From the NCBI RefSeq assembly GCF_000208385.1, contig NC_015436.1, positions 248,001-312,000 of the forward strand: 64,000 bases of DNA. The letters are read 5' to 3'. Below are positions 18,047 to 29,567 of the stretch, piece after piece. Origin of the DNA: Parasphaerochaeta coccoides DSM 17374. Lineage in GTDB: Bacteria > Spirochaetota > Spirochaetia > Sphaerochaetales > Sphaerochaetaceae. Positions within the stretch are counted from its first letter, which is position 1. Each line of letters begins with the position of its first letter. Position numbers and translations under genes: made by a program. The notes beneath the pieces are model-generated. The model searched no databases. It had not been told where the DNA came from and was given only the letters and a program-made list of their open reading frames with translations.

Positions 18047-19516
18047 TCACCATCTCTGTATCAGATCCAGGAAGAAACAGACGGCTTTTTCCATGTTCTC
18101 CACGCTGAGCCTCTCGTCATAGTTGTGCATGCGCGATACTTCCGATGTATCCAGTTGTACCGGTGTAAAGCGGTAGATTGCGTCGCTGACTACTTGATAA
18201 TACCGTGCATCGGCGGCTCCTTGCGCCAGGTACGGGGTGATGGCGGCATCTGGGAAGACGCGGCTGATTGCATCCTGGAGCGTGCGGAAGGCGTCTCCGT
18301 CCACAGGCGAGATTGTCGTCGGGGGTGAATAGTTGTCCGTATCCAGGATTATGGAATCATCCGCGATTCTCCTACGTATGCGTTCCAGTATTTTTCCTTT
18401 GGTATCTCCCGGAAGCAGGCGGTAGTTGATGACTGCTGACGTGGACGGAGGAATCACGTTGGCTGCCTGGCTGCCAGTGAACATTGTGGCGGCATGGGTG
18501 GTACGTATCAAGGCATCCGTACCGGGAGAGTGTGAGAATACATAGGTGAGCAGCGGGCGGAAGATTCGATTGTTGATGAACAGAAAAGAATAGGGGAAAC
18601 TGCTCTGGAGGCCGAGTATCCGCAGCATGGAGACTACGGGATTGGTCCAATGGTGATGGTCTTTGTGGAAGTCAAGACGTTCGACCGCACGGGCAATGAC
18701 TCCGACGGCCGATGGATTGCGTGGGGTGGATGAGTGTCCGCCATCACGTTGCGTGGACAGCGTCACGTTGAGGAAACCTTTTTCAGCAATGCCCACGGCT
18801 GCCACCGGACGGGAAAGTCCGGGCATGTAGTTTTCCACCACGGCTCCGCCTTCGTCCAGAACCAAGGAAAATCTTAGTTTTTTTTCAGCGAACATCTGTG
18901 AGATACGTTGTGCGCCATGATGACCTGATATTTCTTCATCACAGCCAAAGGCGATATACCATGACCGCGCGGGAACAAAGCCACCTTCAAGAAGGATTTC
19001 CCATGCCTCCATGATGGCCGTTACCTGTTCCTTGATGTCGAAACTTCCTCTGCCCCAGACATAACCATCGGCGATTTCTCCAGCGAACGGTGGATGTATC
19101 CAGAGCTTTTCATTCCCTGCCGGGACAACGTCCAGATGGGAGAGAAGAAGGGCAGGCAGGATGGAGGGATCTGTTCCCTTCATATGAAAAATAAGGGAAC
19201 CATCCATTTTGGTCACGGTCATTTTTGCATGGACATGAGGGTAATCACGACTCAGAGCCTCATGGATGGCTTCAAAAGCGTCCCAAGGCATTTTGTCGGG
19301 GTCAGGGGAGCTGACCGAGGGAATGCACAGGATATGGCGTAGCTTTTCCACGGCTCTGTCGCGATTCACGGGTGGCAGGACGGGAGTTTTCTGGTCAGAA
19401 CGGGCGTTCTTTTCTTTTTTCCACGCCCGCAGGGAAAAGAATGAGTGAAGTACGGTGACGGCGGAAATCGCTGACACGATGAGAATGATAGACAATCCTA
19501 TGAAGGAGCTGAACAT
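18047..19516 (-). CDS. Membrane-anchored M20 family metallopeptidase
   Basis: 489 residues. One transmembrane anchor (about 4-26) is followed by a zinc peptidase domain: metal ligands in 'LLSHLDVVPAG' and 'WGRGSFDIKEQ', the catalytic and ligand Glu pair in 'GCDEEISGHHG', and a dimerisation domain about 240-350 ('GHSSTPRNPSAVGVIARAVE'). This layout matches the carboxypeptidase S/PM20D1 branch, which acts on N-acyl amino acids and dipeptides. The ATG at 19516 follows GGAGG by 5 nt; a longer frame extending to 19735 lacks a start signal. It is divergent from a TetR regulator 160 bp away. Confidence 0.87.
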   Translation of the reverse strand: MFSSFIGLSIILIVSAISAVTVLHSFFSLRAWKKEKNARSDQKTPVLPPVNRDRAVEKLRHILCIPSVSSPDPDKMPWDAFEAIHEALSRDYPHVHAKMTVTKMDGSLIFHMKGTDPSILPALLLSHLDVVPAGNEKLWIHPPFAGEIADGYVWGRGSFDIKEQVTAIMEAWEILLEGGFVPARSWYIAFGCDEEISGHHGAQRISQMFAEKKLRFSLVLDEGGAVVENYMPGLSRPVAAVGIAEKGFLNVTLSTQRDGGHSSTPRNPSAVGVIARAVERLDFHKDHHHWTNPVVSMLRILGLQSSFPYSFLFINNRIFRPLLTYVFSHSPGTDALIRTTHAATMFTGSQAANVIPPSTSAVINYRLLPGDTKGKILERIRRRIADDSIILDTDNYSPPTTISPVDGDAFRTLQDAISRVFPDAAITPYLAQGAADARYYQVVSDAIYRFTPVQLDTSEVSRMHNYDERLSVENMEKAVCFFLDLIQRW

Positions 19517-19676
19517 ATGTGCCTCCGCACGGCAGTTGGTTTTTTTCGTACCCCATGGTATAGTGTTGGACACGTGATGTCCAGCGACTGGATGGAGGCA
19601 TGGGGTCGGCCATGGATTCGTCCCATTGCTGCCGTGATGATTATAGTAAAAAGTAGCGAAAGGATGACGGAGAGCC

Positions 19677-20309
19677 ATGCCAAAGAAAATTGACCATGAG
19701 GAAAGAAAGAAAAAGATATTGCAGACTGCCCTCAAGGTCTTTGCCCGTGAAGGCTACAAGGATTCCAACCTTTCCTTGATAGCCGAAGAAAGCGGTATCT
19801 CCCGTCCCACCCTCTACCAGTATTTCAAGGACAAGGAACAGATATACTACTATGCGGTCAAGCTGGTCACCAGCCATATGTTCGCCAAGTACGCTGATTA
19901 TGCGTGGAGCAACTCCCAACGGGACACCATATCCAAGATTGTCGCCATCTGTGATGATATCATCGATGTAGCATCACACAGTGTCGAAGCTCTGACGAAC
20001 TTAGTGGATGTCATGCTTCAGATAAAGAAAGAGGGGAGGGATTTTTCCTCCATCATCATGCGGCGAACCGCCAAGCTCAACATCCTTTTCAAAAGATTAT
20101 TGCGACGCGGCATCCATGATGCCCATGATGTCATTCCTTGTGACATAGACAAGCTGACATCCCATCTCATCACGCTGCTCCAGGCTTTCTGTTTCCAGCT
20201 TGCGTTTCTTGAGACGGCGGACACCGAAGAATTCAGGGAACTGGTCGCCAACTATCTGGAGTTCTTCAAAACTCACCCGTTATCGACCAGCGTCGTTCCC
20301 CGCTCCTGA
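19677..20309 (+). CDS. TetR/AcrR family transcriptional regulator
   Basis: 210 residues. The N-terminal TetR HTH is clear: 'RKKKILQTALKVFAREGYKDSNLSLIAEESGISRPTLYQYFKDKEQIYYYAV' (about 10-61). The C-terminal half is helical and of the variable ligand-binding kind; the ligand is unknown. GGAGAG precedes the ATG. It is divergent from the M20 peptidase (19516), whose promoter it may control in addition to its own; I see no clean palindrome in the 160-bp gap that would name the operator. Confidence 0.88.
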   Translation: MPKKIDHEERKKKILQTALKVFAREGYKDSNLSLIAEESGISRPTLYQYFKDKEQIYYYAVKLVTSHMFAKYADYAWSNSQRDTISKIVAICDDIIDVASHSVEALTNLVDVMLQIKKEGRDFSSIIMRRTAKLNILFKRLLRRGIHDAHDVIPCDIDKLTSHLITLLQAFCFQLAFLETADTEEFRELVANYLEFFKTHPLSTSVVPRS

Positions 20310-20370
20310 TATGCACAATGAAGCAATCTGCTAATCGCTTGGTGTACGCACTTCTCCCCATGTTTTCTAC

Positions 20371-22603
<2,233 letters not shown>

Positions 22604-22819
22604 GTGTCTTTTCCTTTCTCCGTGAAGAAGATGACAGCATATCAGCCCAACCAATGCGGAGGTAATGATACGATAGTATAAATCCGTTGATGGGCAGTTT
22701 ACTATTACCCAAAGGTATGATTTTGCATGAAATGCATATAATACTTTCGGGTTATTTGGTGATTTAAGACGTTAATATTGGTAATAAATTCGGTTTCAAA
22801 CGTATAAATTGTAAGAATC

Positions 22820-25357
22820 CTATTTCTTTTTCTTGCCGCCTGAGGAGCGGACAGGATTGCCCGCGTCCTTCAATATGGTATCTCCTGAATCGTCCAGCTC
22901 TACCGGACAAGGTTTGGCGTTCCAGATGTCCTGAGCGTACTCCATGATAGTTCTGTCGGATGAGAACTTGCCACTTGCCGCTATGTTGAGGATGGCCTTG
23001 CGGTTCCATTCCGTGCGGTTTTCCGCATAAAGTGTCCGCACCTTGTCATGAGTCTCGACATAGGAACCCATGTCGGCGAAAAGCATGTAGCGGTCGCCTT
23101 CTTCAAACAGGCTGCGGCGTAAGGGCGCGAAAATTGCCGGTTCGTTCACGTTGATGTAGCCGGAATCAAGTAACTCCACCACATGTCTTGTCAGCGGGTT
23201 CTTGTCTACCCATTCCCGTGGCGAATAGGTCGCTTTGAGGGAAGTGATTTCTTCTTCCGTATGGCCGAAGATGAAGATATTGTCACGTCCCGCTTCCGCG
23301 GCAATTTCGACGTTAGCACCGTCCATCGTTCCTATTGTCAATGCTCCGTTGCACATGAATTTCATGTTTCCCGTGCCGGATGCTTCCGTACCGGCCAATG
23401 ATATCTGTTCCGAGATGTTTGCCGCCGGAATTATGCTCTCGGCCATGGTGACCCGGTAGTTAGGCATGAACAGGACGGAAAGCAAGGGAGACACTTGGGA
23501 ATCCGACTGGATTACCGTGGCAATGTTATTGATGAACTTGATGATTAGTTTTGCGTTCACGTAACCCGGTGCCGCTTTGCCTCCAAAAAGGAAGGTGGTG
23601 GGTTGGAACGAGGCGCGGAATTGCGGGTCATCCTTCAACCTGACATAGATGGCAAGGATGTTCAACGCATTGAGAAGCTGCCTTTTGTATTCATGTATCC
23701 TCTTGATCTGGACATCAAAGAGAGTGTCTGGGTTGATGGTAGCTCCACAGTCGCTCGCAAGAAACGATGCGGCATGGATTTTGGCTTGTTTTTTGATGGC
23801 ATCGAACCTGTCCCGGAAACCCGCGTCTTCGGCGAATGGCGCCAAGTCGCTGATGCGTGAGAAGTCCCGTATCCACCTGTCGCCGATTGCCGCGGTGATA
23901 AGGGATGCCAGGGCGGGATTCGCCGCCAGGAGCCAGCGGCGTTGGGTGATGCCATTGGTCTTGTTGTTGAAACGTTCAGGAAAGATGATGTTGAATTCAG
24001 GGAACATGTCACTTTTCAGCAGCTGGGAGTGAAGCTCCGCGACACCATTGGTAGAATGACTGCCGACGATTGCCAGATTGGCCATCCGCACCTGCTTGGG
24101 GTTTGATTCTTCGATGATGCTTACCTTGCCGATTAAATCGGGTCTCATGGGGAAGAAAGAGACGGCCTTCTGGAGGAAGCGGTAGTTGATTTCATAGACA
24201 ATCTGCATATGGCGGGGAAGGAGTGACTGAAACATTGGCACTGTCCATTTCTCCAGTGCTTCGGGCATCAGTGTATGGTTGGTATAGCCAAGGGCTGCCT
24301 GGGTGATTTCCCATGCTGCGTCCCATTCAATGCCTTCAAGGTCAACCAGGATGCGCATGAGTTCGGCGACTGCCAAAGAGGGATGAGTGTCGTTCATCTG
24401 AATGGCTGCGAAGGACGGGAAAGTGTCCCATGATGCCCCTTGGCGTTTGAATCTGTTGATTATGTCCCGCAGGGAACACGCTACAAAGAAATATTGCTGC
24501 TTCAGGCGCAGTTCCTTGCCCAAGTACCGGGTGTCGTTGGGATAGAGGACTTGGCTGAGTGTCTCCGCTTGGATGCGTGAACGTACCGCCTCGGTGTAAT
24601 CACCATCGTTAAATTCGCTGAAATTGAATTCGTTGGCGGCCTTGGCACTCCAGAGGCGCAGGGTGTTGATTGTATTGCCTCCGTAGCCGACAATGGGCAT
24701 ATCATAGGCCATGCCGTTGACCGTCTCTGTGCCTATCCAACGGTAGATGTCCTTGCCGGCCTCACGGATTGCCCGTACTTCTCCTCCAAACTGCACAGGA
24801 TAAACAATGTCAGGACGAGGAAGTTCCCATGGATTGCCGTCCCGCAGCCAGTTATCCGGTTGCTCCACCTGCCAACCTCCCTTGATTTGCTGGCGGAAGA
24901 TTCCGTAATTGTATCGTATGCCATAACCGTATGCCGGTATCTGGAGCGTGGCGAGAGAGTCCAGGAAGCAGGCAGCGAGTCGCCCCAGGCCGCCGTTGCC
25001 CAATCCTGCGTCCGGCTCTTGGTCTGCCAGTTCCTCGTAAGCGTAGCCGAGGGAGGAAAGGGCTTGGCGGGTTTCATCCTCAAGTCCCAGGTTGATGATG
25101 TTGTTGGTCATCGCCCGTCCCATGAGAAATTCCAGGGATAGGTAATAGACGCGCCTGGCATTTTGCGTGCGCTGGGTCTTCCTGCTCTTGCCCCACTGGT
25201 GGATGATTCGGTCGCGGATTGCCAGGGCGAGTGCCGTATACCGGTTCTGGTCAGTGGTATGGTACAGGTCGGCATCCTGGCTGTATTTCAAATGTTCGGC
25301 GAAATCCTGTGCTATGTCTTTTTCTGTATGTCCGTACCGTGTGTGGGTGTCTGCCAT
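22820..25357 (-). CDS. glgP: Glycogen/starch/alpha-glucan phosphorylase
   Basis: 845 residues, full length for GT35. It releases glucose 1-phosphate from alpha-1,4-glucan using pyridoxal phosphate. Family marks include 'YYLSLEFLMGRAM', 'DAGLGNGGLGRLAACFLDS', and the PLP site 'EASGTGNMKFMCNGALTIGT', whose Lys forms the Schiff base. The start at 25357 has AAGGAG 8 nt upstream; the frame continues to 25402 without one. No other glg genes adjoin, so it is probably monocistronic. The C-terminal tail is very basic (GGKKKK). Confidence 0.96.
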   Translation of the reverse strand: MADTHTRYGHTEKDIAQDFAEHLKYSQDADLYHTTDQNRYTALALAIRDRIIHQWGKSRKTQRTQNARRVYYLSLEFLMGRAMTNNIINLGLEDETRQALSSLGYAYEELADQEPDAGLGNGGLGRLAACFLDSLATLQIPAYGYGIRYNYGIFRQQIKGGWQVEQPDNWLRDGNPWELPRPDIVYPVQFGGEVRAIREAGKDIYRWIGTETVNGMAYDMPIVGYGGNTINTLRLWSAKAANEFNFSEFNDGDYTEAVRSRIQAETLSQVLYPNDTRYLGKELRLKQQYFFVACSLRDIINRFKRQGASWDTFPSFAAIQMNDTHPSLAVAELMRILVDLEGIEWDAAWEITQAALGYTNHTLMPEALEKWTVPMFQSLLPRHMQIVYEINYRFLQKAVSFFPMRPDLIGKVSIIEESNPKQVRMANLAIVGSHSTNGVAELHSQLLKSDMFPEFNIIFPERFNNKTNGITQRRWLLAANPALASLITAAIGDRWIRDFSRISDLAPFAEDAGFRDRFDAIKKQAKIHAASFLASDCGATINPDTLFDVQIKRIHEYKRQLLNALNILAIYVRLKDDPQFRASFQPTTFLFGGKAAPGYVNAKLIIKFINNIATVIQSDSQVSPLLSVLFMPNYRVTMAESIIPAANISEQISLAGTEASGTGNMKFMCNGALTIGTMDGANVEIAAEAGRDNIFIFGHTEEEITSLKATYSPREWVDKNPLTRHVVELLDSGYINVNEPAIFAPLRRSLFEEGDRYMLFADMGSYVETHDKVRTLYAENRTEWNRKAILNIAASGKFSSDRTIMEYAQDIWNAKPCPVELDDSGDTILKDAGNPVRSSGGKKKK

Positions 25358-25784
25358 GATGAGGCTCCTTCTCATGTTGGTTTCTTGGCTGTCGTCCCTC
25401 ACGGGACATGTTCACCAGTCCACTATACCGACACTTCCCAGAAAGTTCAATGAAACTGCTAAACCGGTTCACGTTGAAATTAAATTGAAATTAAATTCAG
25501 AGATGGTCATGGAGCTGATTGATTCACAGGCATGAAAGGAATCGATTCAGAATTTAGTTGGGTGAGGGGTGCGGACAAAAAGTTGGACTTTTCTATCCTC
25601 CCGTCTTTTTTCCTGTCATTTCATTTTACTGGGCGCGGTGCGCGGCTTCATCGTCCGAAGCTCTTGACGAAAATGGCAGACGCCTATATCCTGAGTTTCG
25701 CAGTTAAAAAAGCGAAAAAACATCCGTACTCATTCTAATGCAAGGGGTTACTGACAAGATGCTATAACATTCATGTGTGTGGCA
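25358..25784. other. Gap between glgP and the insertion sequence
   Basis: No supported gene. TTGAAATTAAA is repeated twice in tandem (25474-25495), in the stretch expected to hold the glgP promoter. From about 25500 the sequence becomes AT-rich with A-runs (near 25707-25722) and leads into the insertion sequence. This is the left edge of the accessory island. Confidence 0.5.
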
Positions 25785-27639
25785 TCAGATCTTCTTCACT
25801 GCCGCGAAAAGTGCCCTCACATCGGCTTTCGCGTAATACTTCCGGCTCATGTCGATGTCCAGGGCTGCGCCGATGTCCTGGATGACGGGGTCGCAGTACA
25901 GGTTCATGAAGCATTGCCCTTCGATGTCGCCCAGCAGGGCCTGGCGCAGAGAATCCACCATCCGGCCCACGGCCATGGTTCCCCCCGTCCTCTTCTCCAG
26001 AAGCCGCAGGAGCAGCAGGGAGACGAAACAGGTGAGGAAATGAGCCTCGATGCTGTCGCGGGTACGCACATAGACCGGACGGGCCTCCAGGTGCGTCTTG
26101 GTGATGCGGAAGCATTCCTCGATGCGCCACAGGCCCCGGTACATGTCGATGATGTCCACGTCGTCCACTGGTCGGTTCAGCTCGAAGAGGTTGTCCCTGC
26201 GGAAACGGGCCCGCCCAGCGAAGGGGGGCTCCCCCTCCTCGGTGCCTACCACGTTGGTGCAGATAAGGTAATAGCCGTCCAGCGCCTCCTCCCGCTGTAG
26301 CAGCTCCGTATCCAGGGAGACAGAGAACTCAGGAGCTTCCACGCGCTCTCCGGAGGCCCCGTCGAAGATGCTCTTCTTCAGGAACCGTCTCCCCGCATGG
26401 TTGTTCAGTACGGTGTTCTGCCCCCCGCCCGCCGCCTGCTGGGCTTTCTCGATGCTCTTCATCCTCTCGTGGCGTGCCTTCTGCTGGTAGGCGCGGCTGA
26501 AGAACACCACCTGCCTCTCGTTGACCGTCACTTTCCTCTTTCCGCCCGTCGCGGAATCGGTCACCCAACGCTCGACCGGAGTCAGGCGGCTCTTGTACCT
26601 GAAATCTCCATCGGCGGCACCATGGACGTAGCCCTCCTGCTTCAGGATGAAGGCCTGCAGCTCCGCGGTGCAGGTGCGCACCGACGAGCTGATGACGTAC
26701 CCGCTGTGCCGCAGCAGGATGGAGGCCACGTTCATCCCGCTCATCATGCCCCTGTCCGCCACGTAGATGGTCCGGCCCGTCTGCTGCAGGGGGCGGAAGG
26801 TGGCCACGTCGGTGGTGTTGCCCGGGAACAGGCCGTAGGAGAGGGGGATGCCGTCGGCGTCCATGAACAGACCCATCTGCACGATGGGATCGGGCCGGTG
26901 TTCCTTGCTCACCCCCCGCCGTCTCAGCTCGTCCTCGGCGTCCACCTCCCAGTAATAGTTGGTCACGTCGTAGTACAGCAGGCCCGTGTCCCGCCCGTAC
27001 TGCCGCTCCACCATCCGCCCCAGATGGTCTATGAGGGCGTCCTTGTGCCGGGAGAAGAACGCGAGGGAGCGGTACACGTCGTCGGCGCTGAAGGCCACGT
27101 CCCCGGCAAGCCTCTGGCGCGCCTGCCAGGTACCCAGCTTGCTGTCCGGCGCCAGGATGCGCGAACACACCAGCAGCCGGAAGATGCTGTTGTGGTTGAA
27201 GAGCGCCTTGGTGTAGCGCCTCCTGTTGTTCCAGAAATAGTCGATCTCCAGCTCGTGGTAGAGCTTCAGCAGCGGCAGGACGCCGTAGCTGAGGATCCTG
27301 TCCGCCCTCACCTCCGGGTCCGTGCAGTCCGTCCCCTCTCCAGGGGCGAAGTGGAAATGCTCGGCCGTCGAGACGCTCAGGGACACCTGCCGCTCCTTCT
27401 CTTCCTGCGTCAGCCGTCTCGCCTCGGCCTTGAAATGGCTCACCGGGTCGTCGTAGAGCGCCTGGAGCTCGTCCAGATAGCCGAGCCACTGCACGAGGGA
27501 GTGCTTCACCGTGCCGTTTTTGCGATGGCCGGAGTAATAGGCCAGGCGTTTGCGTCCGCTCTTGTTTTCGGGGACTATCTTGATGAACATCGGGCACCTC
27601 TTCTGAGGAGAATCATATCATACCTCACAGTGCCACACA
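25776..27639 (-). mobile_element. IS1634-family insertion sequence
   Basis: A transposase gene fills the element. The ends carry TGTGTGGCA at 25776-25784 and its inverse TGCCACACA at 27631-27639, with partial similarity continuing inward and outward; the left copy touches the transposase stop codon. The exact tips and a target duplication could not be fixed by eye. GC is visibly higher than in the flanking AT-rich DNA, so the element is a separate arrival. It marks the left border of the accessory island. Confidence 0.75.
25785..27590 (-). CDS. IS1634 family transposase
   Basis: 601 residues, intact. DDE-type transposase of the IS4 superfamily/IS1634 group: first Asp in 'LLYYDVTNYYWEV', second in 'IYVADRGMMSG', and the Glu in 'YRGLWRIEECFRITK', the Y-(2)-R-(3)-E signature. 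Residues about 1-120 form the N-terminal domain ('KNGTVKHSLVQWLGYLDEL'). Strong G/C bias at third positions produces long open frames on the other strands that are not genes. Because the frame is complete, the element may still be active if its ends are functional. Confidence 0.9.
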   Translation of the reverse strand: MFIKIVPENKSGRKRLAYYSGHRKNGTVKHSLVQWLGYLDELQALYDDPVSHFKAEARRLTQEEKERQVSLSVSTAEHFHFAPGEGTDCTDPEVRADRILSYGVLPLLKLYHELEIDYFWNNRRRYTKALFNHNSIFRLLVCSRILAPDSKLGTWQARQRLAGDVAFSADDVYRSLAFFSRHKDALIDHLGRMVERQYGRDTGLLYYDVTNYYWEVDAEDELRRRGVSKEHRPDPIVQMGLFMDADGIPLSYGLFPGNTTDVATFRPLQQTGRTIYVADRGMMSGMNVASILLRHSGYVISSSVRTCTAELQAFILKQEGYVHGAADGDFRYKSRLTPVERWVTDSATGGKRKVTVNERQVVFFSRAYQQKARHERMKSIEKAQQAAGGGQNTVLNNHAGRRFLKKSIFDGASGERVEAPEFSVSLDTELLQREEALDGYYLICTNVVGTEEGEPPFAGRARFRRDNLFELNRPVDDVDIIDMYRGLWRIEECFRITKTHLEARPVYVRTRDSIEAHFLTCFVSLLLLRLLEKRTGGTMAVGRMVDSLRQALLGDIEGQCFMNLYCDPVIQDIGAALDIDMSRKYYAKADVRALFAAVKKI

Positions 27640-27740
27640 ATGCCAAACTGATGAATGTTTTCAGGAAAGTGCAAAAAAAACTTCTTGCTACTTCCCTCAC
27701 AAGAAGTTACTTCCCTCCTTCTCTGTCATCTAACTGCGAA

Positions 27741-27894
27741 ACTATGGAAGTATTTGCTGGAGCAGATTCTTCATAACGATTATTTAGAGCGGGCAGACAT
27801 TGCGGACTACGAAGATGTGCGTGTGAAGCTGCGCGACCTAATCAAATTCATCCCCGAAAGTGACCGGGCACGCTACAAAAGCATGTCAGATTAA
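27741..27894 (+). pseudogene. C-terminal relic, probably type I restriction subunit HsdR
   Basis: The last 48 codons read 'EQILHNDYLERADIADYEDV' then 'LRDLIKFIPES', ending at TAA 27892-27894, a sequence typical of the C-terminus of EcoKI-type HsdR. Upstream codons lose similarity at the insertion-sequence side, and there is no start signal. A matching hsdM relic lies at 36590-36775, which strengthens the call. Identification rests on motif memory, so moderate confidence. Confidence 0.45.
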
Positions 27895-28009
27895 CTTGAA
27901 TAACCCGAGTTGCTTGACTATATGGATGAATACAAGTTAAGGCATATAGCGTTGTTTGGATGTGCTGATTGTGATAAAATATGCTATGTAGCAAAGGGGG
28001 CATGTGCCT

Positions 28010-28903
28010 ATGCCGAAACAAGTAAAATCTACCATAAAAGCAAAAGGTCTTGAAATATCTGTTTTGACGGCGGCGCAGTCCGATTATATCAGTATCACCG
28101 ACATAGCGCGCTATAAAAGCGATGACCCGACGGCTGTTATACAAAACTGGATGCGAAATCGTGAAACGATTGAGTTTTTGGGGCTGTGGGAAGAGTTGAA
28201 TAACCCAAGTTTTAAACACCTCGATTTCGAGGGGTTTAGAATAGAAGCGGGGCGCAATGCGTTTACCCTATCACCCAAAAGGTGGATAGAATCAACCAAT
28301 GCGATTGGTATACAGTCGAAGTCCGGTAGGTATGGCGGCACCTTTGCGCATGTTGACATTGCAATGGAATTTGCTTCCTGGATTTCGCCGGAGTTTAAGC
28401 TTTACATCATCAAGGACTATCAACGGCTTAAAACCGATGAAGGGCACCGGTTGGCGCTGGAATGGAATGCGAAGCGCCAATTGGCGAAAGTAAATTATCG
28501 TATTCATACCGATGCAATCAAGGAGCACTTGATACCGAGCAGCCTAACTTCCAAGCAAATCAACTATACGTATGCGAACGAAGCGGATATGCTCAATGTG
28601 GCACTGTTCGGCATGACCGCCAAAGAATGGCGAGAGAAAAACCCGGAGGCTACGGGAAATATCCGGGACAGTGCAACGATTTATCAGCTGATTGTTCTTG
28701 TAAATCTTGAAAGCATGAATGCTGAGCTGATTAAGCAACAGCTTCCACAAAAGGACAGGTTACAATACCTCAACAAAATGGCGATAGAGCAAATGAAGTC
28801 TCTGGCAGACAACACGGCAGTGCAAAGGCTGAACGCAGAATTATCAGCGAACCACCTCCTGCTGCAAGGCGCAAACGAGGAAGAAAAACCGAGCGATGGC
28901 TGA
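28010..28903 (+). CDS. KilA-N domain protein
   Basis: 297 residues. The N-terminal part (about 1-125) is a KilA-N DNA-binding domain: 'DYISITDIARYKSDDPTAVIQNWMRNRETIEFLGLWEE' and 'GGTFAHVDIAMEFASWISPEFKLYIIKDYQRLK'. The remainder is helical and polar, as in bacterial KilA-N proteins often found next to restriction systems and prophages. The ATG at 28010 follows GGGGG by 9 nt; a GTG at 28004 is the alternative. AT-rich, unlike the chromosome around it, so acquired. Target and function are unknown. Twin terminators follow. Confidence 0.87.
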   Translation: MPKQVKSTIKAKGLEISVLTAAQSDYISITDIARYKSDDPTAVIQNWMRNRETIEFLGLWEELNNPSFKHLDFEGFRIEAGRNAFTLSPKRWIESTNAIGIQSKSGRYGGTFAHVDIAMEFASWISPEFKLYIIKDYQRLKTDEGHRLALEWNAKRQLAKVNYRIHTDAIKEHLIPSSLTSKQINYTYANEADMLNVALFGMTAKEWREKNPEATGNIRDSATIYQLIVLVNLESMNAELIKQQLPQKDRLQYLNKMAIEQMKSLADNTAVQRLNAELSANHLLLQGANEEEKPSDG

Positions 28904-29042
28904 TACTATTTTGATACTAAAAGATTTGGAAGGCAAGAATGGCACGGCATAAATTAAACAAATAAGTTTAGTACATGCATTAAAAACGACCCAATCACAG
29001 CAAAAACAAAGTTGATTTCGCCGAGTGGGAGTAGGCAACAAC

Positions 29043-29087
29043 ATCCCGGAAACTCGCTATTCAAGCAGCTTTCCGGGATTTCTTTTT
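29043..29087 (+). terminator. Rho-independent terminator after the KilA-N gene
   Basis: Perfect 10-bp stem ATCCCGGAAA (29043-29052) with TTTCCGGGAT (29070-29079), 17-nt loop, followed by TTCTTTTTG. Confidence 0.85.
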
Positions 29088-29200
29088 GCCTTTTTATAAC
29101 AGTTTGATAACAGGAGCGTTTTGGCACTTATTCTGTGTCGCAGATGGTTTGCAGGTGTATGCTGCCTGTTGCCAATCTATCGCCACTGTTCTATCCATTG

Positions 29201-29241
29201 AAAACGGTCTCGCTGATTCGCTGTCAGCAAGACCGTTTTTT
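29201..29241 (+). terminator. Second terminator before the restriction-modification operon
   Basis: AAAACGGTCT-C-GCTGA (29201-29216) pairs with TCAGC-AA-GACCGTTTT (29224-29239), followed by T-rich sequence. The A-run on the other side makes it potentially bidirectional. Between the two terminators (29088-29200) I see no gene; a short attenuated RNA is possible. Confidence 0.8.
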
Positions 29242-29366
29242 AGCGCAATTACATTTCGCACAGAAAAGAAAATCTAATGCAAACAAGAGATTATCTTGAC
29301 GGTGTTTATTTAGTATGATCCAATATGTTGGAAGTAAAATGCTTATCTCGATGGTGGAGGAACACT

Positions 29367-29567
29367 ATGTCGGTTAGTTATGATAAGCTATGGAAATTGC
29401 TTATAGATAAAAAGATGAACCGCACGGATTTAAAAAATGCTGCGGGTATCAGCTTTAATGTTTTAGCTAAAATGGGCAAGGGTGAGGCTGTTTCAATGGA
29501 AAGTATGTTGAAGGTCTGTAAAGCTCTTGATTGTGATATTTCTGATGTTATGGAGCTTGAAAAATGA
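29367..29567 (+). CDS. Small XRE-family HTH regulator (restriction-modification controller-like)
   Basis: 66 residues, essentially one helix-turn-helix domain of the Cro/C1 type: 'RTDLKNAAGISFNVLAKMGKGEAVSMESMLKVCKALDCDISDVMEL'. Its ATG at 29367 follows GGAGG, and its stop overlaps the methyltransferase start (ATGA), so it is the first gene of the restriction-modification operon and probably tunes its expression like a C protein. I do not see the classical C-box upstream. The frame runs upstream to 29325 without support. Confidence 0.88.
   Translation: MSVSYDKLWKLLIDKKMNRTDLKNAAGISFNVLAKMGKGEAVSMESMLKVCKALDCDISDVMELEK

Noticed and set aside
26329-27776. Long open frames of 422 and 459 codons overlapping the transposase
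   Set aside because: Caused by the high third-position GC of the transposase gene, which carries the DDE motifs and is the real gene.
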